Assembly: GCF_026153355.1 (NCBI RefSeq) | Contig: NZ_CP110636.1 | Coordinates: 2,790,001-2,854,000, forward strand | Origin: Streptomyces endophytica | GTDB taxonomy: Bacteria; Actinomycetota; Actinomycetes; Streptomycetales; Streptomycetaceae | Reading direction: 5' to 3' | Length of the DNA: 64,000 nucleotides | Part shown: positions 58,832-64,000 of the stretch, piece by piece | Layout: each line of letters starts with the position of its first letter | How positions within the stretch are numbered: the stretch's first letter is position 1 | Notes under the pieces: model-generated | Databases searched by the model: none | What the model was told of the DNA's origin: nothing | What the model saw: the letters and a program-made list of their open reading frames with translations, nothing else | Position numbers and translations under genes: made by a program

Positions 58832-59848
58832 TCAGCGCGGCACCGACGGCTGGTCCGCCGACTCCTCCGCGTCCGGCAGCTGGCGCCGCCGCCGGTGCTT
58901 GAGCAGTGCCCAGGGCGCGCGGGAGGCGGTGACCTCCGTACCGCCCTCGGAAGCCGCCTCGGCGGCCGCCTGCTCGACCGGGAGGATGCCCTCGCCCCGG
59001 GCGGGCTCCGGCCGCTCCTCGTCCGGCCACAGGCCCAGCGAGGCGCACAGCGTCGGCAGCACGGCCATGGCGGCGGTGGCGTACCCCTCCGCCGACGGGT
59101 GGTAGTTGTCCGGCCCGAAAAGCTCCCGCGGACGCGCCTCGAACTCGGGGCCCAGCAGGTCGCCCAGCGAGACCGTACGGCCGCCGTTCTCGACCGCCCC
59201 GATCGTCTGCGCGGCCGCGAGCTGCCGCGAGAGCCGCCGGGCCACCCACCGCAGCGGCTGGTAGACCGGCTCGATCGTGCCCAGATCGGGGCAGGTGCCC
59301 ACCACCACCTCACAGCCCTCGGCACGCAGCCGGCGCACCGCCTCCGAGAGGTGGCGGACGGACTGCGCCGGCGGCATCCGGTGGGTGACGTCGTTGGCAC
59401 CGATCATGATCACGCAGACGTCCGGGGTCTGGGCGCCGTCCAGGAGCAGCAGCTCCACCTGGCGCGCCAGATCGTCCGACTGCGCCCCGGGCAGCGCCAC
59501 GTTGCGGAAGTCGACGGGGAGTTCGGCGACCGCGGCGAGGCCGGAGGCGAGCAGCGCGCCCGGCGTCTGCGAGACGCGGTGCACGCCCTGGCCGGCGGCG
59601 GTGGAGTCGCCGAGGAAGCCCAGGCGGAGCGGCGGGCGGTCGGTGCGGTGGCCGAAGGCGGCGCCGTAGCGGCCGTCGGCGCACGGCGGGATGTCGCTGG
59701 AGCCACCGACCGTACGGCGGGCCAGCCGGACCTCGGTCAGCAGCACGCCGACGGCGGCGACGCCGAGCAGCCCGACCCCGCCGCCGCCGACCGCGGCGGC
59801 GGTCGCGATCCGCCGTGCCACCCTCGCCCTGGACATCGTCATCGGCAT
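58832..59848 (-). CDS. SGNH/GDSL-type esterase, membrane-anchored or secreted
   Basis: A 338-residue SGNH hydrolase. Residues ~8-42 form an N-terminal signal or anchor (TAAAVGGGGVGLLGVAAVGV). Block I is GFLGDSTAAGQG with Ser82, block III is IMIGANDVTHRMPP, and block V is FGPDNYHPSAEGYA (Asp and His), so the catalytic set is complete. A Gly in ALPGAQSDD is block II. The C-terminal ~70 residues are low-complexity and acidic/basic. GGGAGG sits 10 nt before ATG 59848. It is divergent from cbs with a shared 194-bp region. The enzyme probably acts outside the membrane on lipid or acetyl esters. Confidence 0.9.
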   Translation of the reverse strand: MPMTMSRARVARRIATAAAVGGGGVGLLGVAAVGVLLTEVRLARRTVGGSSDIPPCADGRYGAAFGHRTDRPPLRLGFLGDSTAAGQGVHRVSQTPGALLASGLAAVAELPVDFRNVALPGAQSDDLARQVELLLLDGAQTPDVCVIMIGANDVTHRMPPAQSVRHLSEAVRRLRAEGCEVVVGTCPDLGTIEPVYQPLRWVARRLSRQLAAAQTIGAVENGGRTVSLGDLLGPEFEARPRELFGPDNYHPSAEGYATAAMAVLPTLCASLGLWPDEERPEPARGEGILPVEQAAAEAASEGGTEVTASRAPWALLKHRRRRQLPDAEESADQPSVPR

Positions 59849-60042
59849 GGGCCGGGCACCTCCCCGTGCAGTGCGGACGCGCCGGACCCGCGGGCCGACG
59901 CGCTCTTGAATCGGCAAGAACTCCTACAACAGGGTGTTGCCCGTTCCCGCACGGAACGCAACTCCTCCGTCCTTCGCGCCACCCGGGCAATAGGCTGGCG
60001 GCACGGGCGCAGGAGAGCGTGCCCCCGACCGCGGAGACCACC

Positions 60043-61431
60043 GTGCAGTTTTACGATTCGATGATTGAGCTCGTCGGCAACACCCCGCTCGTGCGGCTCA
60101 ACAACGTGACCAAGGGCATCCAGGCCACCGTCCTGGCGAAGGTCGAGTACTTCAATCCCGGCGGTTCGGTGAAGGACCGGATCGCCGTGCGGATGATCGA
60201 GGCCGCCGAGCAGTCGGGTGAGCTGAAGCCGGGCGGCACGATCGTCGAGCCGACCTCCGGGAACACCGGGGTGGGCCTGGCGATCGTGGCCCAGCAAAAG
60301 GGCTACAAGTGCATCTTCGTCTGCCCGGACAAGGTGTCCACGGACAAGATCAACGTGCTGCGGGCGTACGGCGCCGAGGTCGTGGTCTGCCCGACCGCGG
60401 TGGACCCCGAGCACCCGGACTCGTACTACAACGTCTCGGACCGGCTGGTGCGCGAGACGCCGGGCGCCTGGAAGCCGGACCAGTACAGCAACCCGAACAA
60501 CCCGCGCTCCCACTACGAGACCACCGGTCCGGAGCTGTGGGCCCAGACGGACGGGCGGATCACGCACTTCGTGGCGGGCGTCGGCACCGGCGGCACGATC
60601 AGCGGCACCGGCCGCTACCTGAAGGACGCCAGCGAGGGCCGGGTCAAGGTCGTCGGCGCCGACCCGGAGGGCTCGGTCTACAGCGGCGGCTCCGGGCGCC
60701 CGTACCTGATCGAGGGCGTCGGCGAGGACTTCTGGCCGACCGCCTACGACCGCACGGTCGCCGACGAGATCGTGGCGGTGTCGGACAAGGACGCCTTCCA
60801 GATGACCCGGCGGCTGGCCAAGGAGGAGGGCCTGCTGGTCGGCGGCTCCTGCGGCATGGCCGTGGTGGCCGCGCTGGAGGTCGCCTCCCGGCTCGGCCCG
60901 GACGACGTGGTCGTCGTCCTGCTGCCGGACAGCGGCCGCGGCTACCTCTCCAAGATCTTCAACGACGAGTGGATGGCCGACTACGGCTTCCTGGAGGAGG
61001 GCGGCACCGCCGCCCGCGTCGTCGACGTGCTGGAGCACAAGGAGGGCGCGCTGCCCTCGCTGGTCCACATGCACCCGGAGGAGACCGTCGGCGAGGCGAT
61101 CGACGTGCTGCGCGAGTACGGCGTCTCGCAGATGCCGATCGTCAAGCCCGGCGCCGGCCACCCGGACGTGATGGCCGCCGAGGTCGTCGGCTCCGTCGTC
61201 GAACGGGAGCTGCTGGACGCGCTGTTCACCCAGCGGGCGTCGCTGACCGATCCGCTGGAGAAGCACATGTGCCGGCCGCTGCCGCAGGTCGGCTCCGGCG
61301 AGTCGGTCGCCGACCTGATGGCCGTCCTGGAGAGCGCCGACGCGGCGATCGTCCTCGTGGAGGGCAAGCCGAAGGGCGTGGTGAGCCGGCAGGACCTGCT
61401 GGCCTTCCTGGCCCGCGAGGCCGGCAAGTAG
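60043..61431 (+). CDS. cbs: Cystathionine beta-synthase
   Basis: A 462-residue PLP enzyme joining homocysteine and serine into cystathionine. PLP Lys44 lies in NPGGSVKDRIA; SGNTGVGLA, GVGTGGTISGTG and the SCGMAVVAAL segment are PLP-binding loops. Residues ~345-460 form a paired CBS (Bateman) domain, expected to sense adenosine ligands such as SAM or AMP. GTG 60043 has GGAGA about 6 nt upstream. It begins FYDSMIELVGNTPLVRL, typical of the family. A TAGGCT element lies about 50 bp before the start. A sulfur-related dioxygenase is nearby to the right. Confidence 0.95.
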   Translation: MQFYDSMIELVGNTPLVRLNNVTKGIQATVLAKVEYFNPGGSVKDRIAVRMIEAAEQSGELKPGGTIVEPTSGNTGVGLAIVAQQKGYKCIFVCPDKVSTDKINVLRAYGAEVVVCPTAVDPEHPDSYYNVSDRLVRETPGAWKPDQYSNPNNPRSHYETTGPELWAQTDGRITHFVAGVGTGGTISGTGRYLKDASEGRVKVVGADPEGSVYSGGSGRPYLIEGVGEDFWPTAYDRTVADEIVAVSDKDAFQMTRRLAKEEGLLVGGSCGMAVVAALEVASRLGPDDVVVVLLPDSGRGYLSKIFNDEWMADYGFLEEGGTAARVVDVLEHKEGALPSLVHMHPEETVGEAIDVLREYGVSQMPIVKPGAGHPDVMAAEVVGSVVERELLDALFTQRASLTDPLEKHMCRPLPQVGSGESVADLMAVLESADAAIVLVEGKPKGVVSRQDLLAFLAREAGK

Positions 61432-61438
61432 CACCGGC

Positions 61439-61470
61439 CGCGGCGGCCGTCCCCGGTGGCGGCCGCCGCG
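61439..61470 (+). terminator. Terminator after cbs
   Basis: Perfect 11-bp stem CGCGGCGGCCG / CGGCCGCCGCG with a 10-nt loop, 8 bp after the cbs stop. Confidence 0.85.
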
Positions 61471-61781
61471 TCACGCCGTGCCCGTCGGGGCGTGCCCCTC
61501 ACTCCGTGCCCGTCGCGGCGTCAAGTGGCCGTCAGGAAACGGTCCGTCGGCGCAAGGTGTACGTATGCGTCATGTGCTGGCAGCACGCGCTTAACACTCG
61601 TCCGGCACATTGATGTGCACGGCGATACGGACCTCCGGAGCGGCTCCCGGACCTCCCAGATCGCCACTTGGACGCGACGGCCGGCCCTGACCCGGACCGC
61701 GTCCCTGGCGGGGACCGCCGTCGTCCCGCCCCCGGCTCGGCCGGGGTGCGGCGGTCCCCGCCACAACTTCCCCTCCCGGGC
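61471..61781. other. Intergenic region after the cbs terminator
   Basis: Apart from a direct repeat of ~25 bp (61471-61520, around CCGTGCCCGTCG) nothing was recognised in this 311-bp stretch. Short frames are present but lack family character. Confidence 0.5.
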
Positions 61782-62198
61782 TCAGTCCCACTCCCCGTCA
61801 CGCCGCTCGTCGCGCCCTCCGAGCAGCAGGTTCCGCACCCCGACGCTGTGCACCGCGTTGACGCCGACGATGCCGGCCCAGCACACCAGCAGCCCCGGGA
61901 TCCCGGCGTTGATCACGCCGATCGCGGTCAGCGGGACGGCCAGTACCAGGGAGAGGGCGGCGACCCCGAACCGCTCCCAGAAACGGCGCCCGCCGCCCTC
62001 CGGCCGCGGCGGGCGGCCGCCGCGCGCCACCTGGACCTGCTGCTCGGCGAGCTGCCGCCGGACCCTGCGGTCGACGGTGTGGTCCAGCTTCTCCAGGAAG
62101 GAATCCACCAGCTCCGCCTCGTACTCGGGCCCCAGCTCCTTGCGGGTCTGGAGCGTCGCGTCGAGTTCCTTGCGCAGGTCGGGGTCGTGTGTCGCCAT
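61782..62198 (-). CDS. Small membrane protein with N-terminal helical tail
   Basis: A 138-residue protein. Residues 1-~62 are helical and charged (LRKELDATLQTRKELGPEYE, ELVDSFLEKLDHTVDRRVRR). Residues ~78-122 contain two TM helices (FGVAALSLVLAVPLTAIGVI, GLLVCWAGIVGVNAVHSV). A basic tail ends the protein. ATG 62198 is assigned as the first Met of the continuous domain. It is a common hypothetical in Streptomyces with the pattern DPELRRELDATLQTRKELG; function unknown. It lies just downstream of the NCS1 gene, 40 bp away on the same strand. Confidence 0.85.
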   Translation of the reverse strand: MATHDPDLRKELDATLQTRKELGPEYEAELVDSFLEKLDHTVDRRVRRQLAEQQVQVARGGRPPRPEGGGRRFWERFGVAALSLVLAVPLTAIGVINAGIPGLLVCWAGIVGVNAVHSVGVRNLLLGGRDERRDGEWD

Positions 62199-62238
62199 GG
62201 TGCGAGCGTACGGACCGCCGGGACACGGCGCGGTAGGG

Positions 62239-63663
62239 CTAACCCCCCGATCCGGCCGGGCTCTGCTGCCCCTCCTGTTCACCCGGGGCCGCGGCGGGAG
62301 CCGGGCCGGGAGCGGCGCCGCGGCGGGCGGTGAGCCCGTACAGGACGGCCGGTACGGCGAGGCCGACGAGCCAGGAGACATCCGCGCCGCCGAGCGGGGC
62401 CACCAGGGGGCCGGTGTAGAAGTGCGTGGACAGGAAGGGGAGTTGGGCGAGCACGCCGAGTGCGTAGACGGTCAGGGCCCGGGCGTTCCAGGCGCCGTAG
62501 CGGCCGGCCGGGTCGCTGAGCGCGGCGATGTCGTAGCGCTCCTTGGAGATCAGGTAGTAGTCGGTGAGGTTGATCGCCGACCAGGGCGTGAAGAAGGTCA
62601 GCAGGAACAGCAGGAAGTCCTTGAAGGACGTCAGGAACGAGTCCTTGCCCAGCAGGGCGACCGCCGTCCCCGCCACCATGATCCCGGCGATGTACCCGGC
62701 CCGGCCGCGCGGCGACAGCTCGCGCTGGCCGCGGAACCCGCTGACGCTGGTGACCAGCGACATGAAGCCGCCGTAGGTGTTGAGGACGTTGATGGTCAGC
62801 TTGCCGAGCGCGATGACGAAGTACAGGAAGGAGGCGATCAGTCCGGCGCCGCCCAGGCCGACGACGTAACCCACCTCGTGCCCGACGAACGCGCCCGGCG
62901 CCGCGGCGGCGGCCAGCGCCCCGAAGGTCATCGACCACTGCGCGCCGAGCACCGAGCCGGACAGCGTCCACCAGAACGTGGCGCGGGCCGAGGTGTGCCG
63001 GGGCAGATAGCGCGAGTAGTCGGCGACGTACGGGCCGAACGCCAGCTGCCAGGAGGCCGAGAGCGAGACGGCGAGCAGGAAGACCGGCAGCCCGAAGCGG
63101 TGGTCGTGCAGCAGCGTGCCGAGGTCGGCGCGGTGCAGGAGCCGGACGCCCAGATAGACGAAGGCCAGCGCGCACACCAGGCCGGCGATCCGCCCCAGGG
63201 CGTGGATGAGGCGGTAGCCGACGGCCGCGGCGACCGCGGTGACCGCCGCGAACAGCACGATCCCCGGCGTCTCGCCCAGGTGTGTCAACTCGCCCACCGC
63301 CTGCCCCGCCAGCACGCTGCCGCTGGCGAAGAACCCGATGTACATCACGATGACCAGCGCCAGCGGGACCACCGCCCCGCGCACCCCGAACTGCGCCCGG
63401 GAGGTGATCATCTGCGGCAGGCCGAGCCGCGGGCCCTGGGCGGAGTGCAGCGCCATCACCGCCCCGCCGAGGAGGTTGCCGAGCAGCAGCCCGATCACCG
63501 CCCAGAAGGCGTTCGCCCCGAAGACGACCGCCAGCGCGCCGGTGACCACGGCGGTGATCTGGAGGTTCGCGCCCAGCCAGAGCGTGAACTGGCTGACCGG
63601 ACTGCCGTGCCGTTCGTCATCGGGGACCACGTCGATCGAGCGCCGTTCCACCACGCCTGCCAT
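62239..63663 (-). CDS. NCS1-family cytosine/purine permease
   Basis: A 474-residue, 12-TM symporter of the nucleobase-cation family (CodB/Fcy type), importing cytosine, purines, hydantoins or thiamine precursors. Characteristic regions are FTLWLGANLQITAVVTGALA in TM1, SRAQFGVRGAVVPLALVI, FGPYVADYSRYLPRHTSA, VGLGGAGLIASFLYFVIALG, and the TM8-10 loop FTPWSAINLTDYYLISKERY. The C-terminal 30 residues are disordered Ala/Gly/Pro. The ATG at 63663 has only a weak ribosome site; other in-frame starts upstream are possible. It is followed by the small membrane protein. Confidence 0.92.
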   Translation of the reverse strand: MAGVVERRSIDVVPDDERHGSPVSQFTLWLGANLQITAVVTGALAVVFGANAFWAVIGLLLGNLLGGAVMALHSAQGPRLGLPQMITSRAQFGVRGAVVPLALVIVMYIGFFASGSVLAGQAVGELTHLGETPGIVLFAAVTAVAAAVGYRLIHALGRIAGLVCALAFVYLGVRLLHRADLGTLLHDHRFGLPVFLLAVSLSASWQLAFGPYVADYSRYLPRHTSARATFWWTLSGSVLGAQWSMTFGALAAAAAPGAFVGHEVGYVVGLGGAGLIASFLYFVIALGKLTINVLNTYGGFMSLVTSVSGFRGQRELSPRGRAGYIAGIMVAGTAVALLGKDSFLTSFKDFLLFLLTFFTPWSAINLTDYYLISKERYDIAALSDPAGRYGAWNARALTVYALGVLAQLPFLSTHFYTGPLVAPLGGADVSWLVGLAVPAVLYGLTARRGAAPGPAPAAAPGEQEGQQSPAGSGG

Positions 63664-63802
63664 GCATCCGCCCCGGGTCGTCGCCTGTATGGATTCATGC
63701 AGGATCTGTGCCGGTGAATGGAAGGTCAATAGGTAGGAGCGGGAAAGCGCGGAATTCGCGGCAACCGCGCCGGTGGGAACGGCGGGTGGGCCGGCCGGCG
63801 GC

Positions 63803-64000
63803 TCACGCGGCCGGCGACGCCGGATCACCCATCGGCCGCAGCTCGTCCGCGTACGACACCGAGACCCGGCGCATCAGGCCGTCCTCGGTGATGTCGTACT
63901 GGCCCAGGCGCCACAACGGCGGCGAATAGGCGTGCACCGACACCGCGTCGTCGGTCGCCCCGGTGAGCCGGTGGATGTGGTCCGGACCGAAGCAGAACGA
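63803..64000 (-). CDS. Cysteine dioxygenase-type protein, C-terminal part
   Basis: Only the last 65 residues lie in the window; the start is beyond base 64000. They read IHRLTGATDDAVSVHAYSPP, then LWRLGQYDITEDGLMRRVS, the C-terminal beta-barrel end of type I cysteine dioxygenase (cupin), which oxidises cysteine to cysteine sulfinate using iron. The His of VSVHAYSPP is a likely iron ligand. Stop at 63803-63805. Position near cbs suggests sulfur amino-acid metabolism. The 5' part must be examined outside the window. Confidence 0.85.
   Translation of the reverse strand, partial: SFCFGPDHIHRLTGATDDAVSVHAYSPPLWRLGQYDITEDGLMRRVSVSYADELRPMGDPASPAA

Overview
This window is high-GC actinobacterial chromosome, almost certainly Streptomyces. 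The evidence is the strong third-position G/C bias, GTG starts, start codons placed 6-7 nt after a -10 hexamer (leaderless transcripts), paired Rpf/LysM cell-wall hydrolases, and a tRNA-Leu(UAA) matching bldA. The gene order glmU ... mfd ... rpf pair - enolase - divIC - DUF501 - ppx - ndh - cfa - ABC exporter - bldA - thiolase - cystathionine beta-synthase is typical of the conserved Streptomyces core. No insertion sequence, phage, integrase or CRISPR array was seen.

Layout. 1-3.1 kb: glmU 3' part, tRNA-Gln and an orphan sensor kinase. 3.1-8.3 kb: four toxin/immunity-type genes, namely a YwqJ-like deaminase with a SUKH-3 protein, divergent from a WHH nuclease-like/SUKH fusion and an Imm35-deaminase-SUKH-4 fusion. 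8.4-16.1 kb: LCP wall-polymer ligase, coiled-coil protein, MFS exporter and mfd. 16.06-16.33 kb: a compact inverted-repeat element. 16.3-24.5 kb: a DUF2079 membrane protein, a DUF4190/DUF4352 protein, an orphan N6 DNA methylase, a membrane protein coupled to a Ser/Thr kinase, and a small hypothetical, all broken by frameshifts. 24.5-27 kb: a mini-operon of ACP, ketosynthase and alpha/beta hydrolase. 27.2-35.1 kb: SurA-like lipoprotein, MazG, a P-loop NTPase with a RHIM/BASS-like motif and Sel1/TPR repeats, MFS/LysR pair and cytochrome P450.

35.3-41.4 kb: two resuscitation-promoting factors (the second behind a c-di-AMP riboswitch), enolase, DivIC, DUF501 and exopolyphosphatase. 41.4-45.4 kb: a RelE/Phd toxin-antitoxin pair, NADH dehydrogenase with an upstream Rex-like operator, and cyclopropane synthase. 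45.4-53.5 kb: ABC exporter, bldA and two teichoic-acid-type glycosyltransferases. 53.9-64 kb: Bax-inhibitor protein, small hypotheticals, acetyl-CoA acetyltransferase, SGNH hydrolase, cystathionine beta-synthase, a small membrane protein, an NCS1 permease and the end of a cysteine dioxygenase.

Twelve genes show reading-frame breaks. Where a single break occurs, restoring one missing base in a G/C run restores a whole family-like protein. This points mainly to uncorrected assembly deletions, densest at 16.3-24.3 kb, rather than gene decay. The best candidates for new biology are the fused toxin-immunity cluster (3.1-8.3 kb), the RHIM/BASS-like NTPase (29.0-31.4 kb), the ACP-KS-hydrolase operon (24.5-27 kb) and the inverted-repeat element at 16.1 kb.
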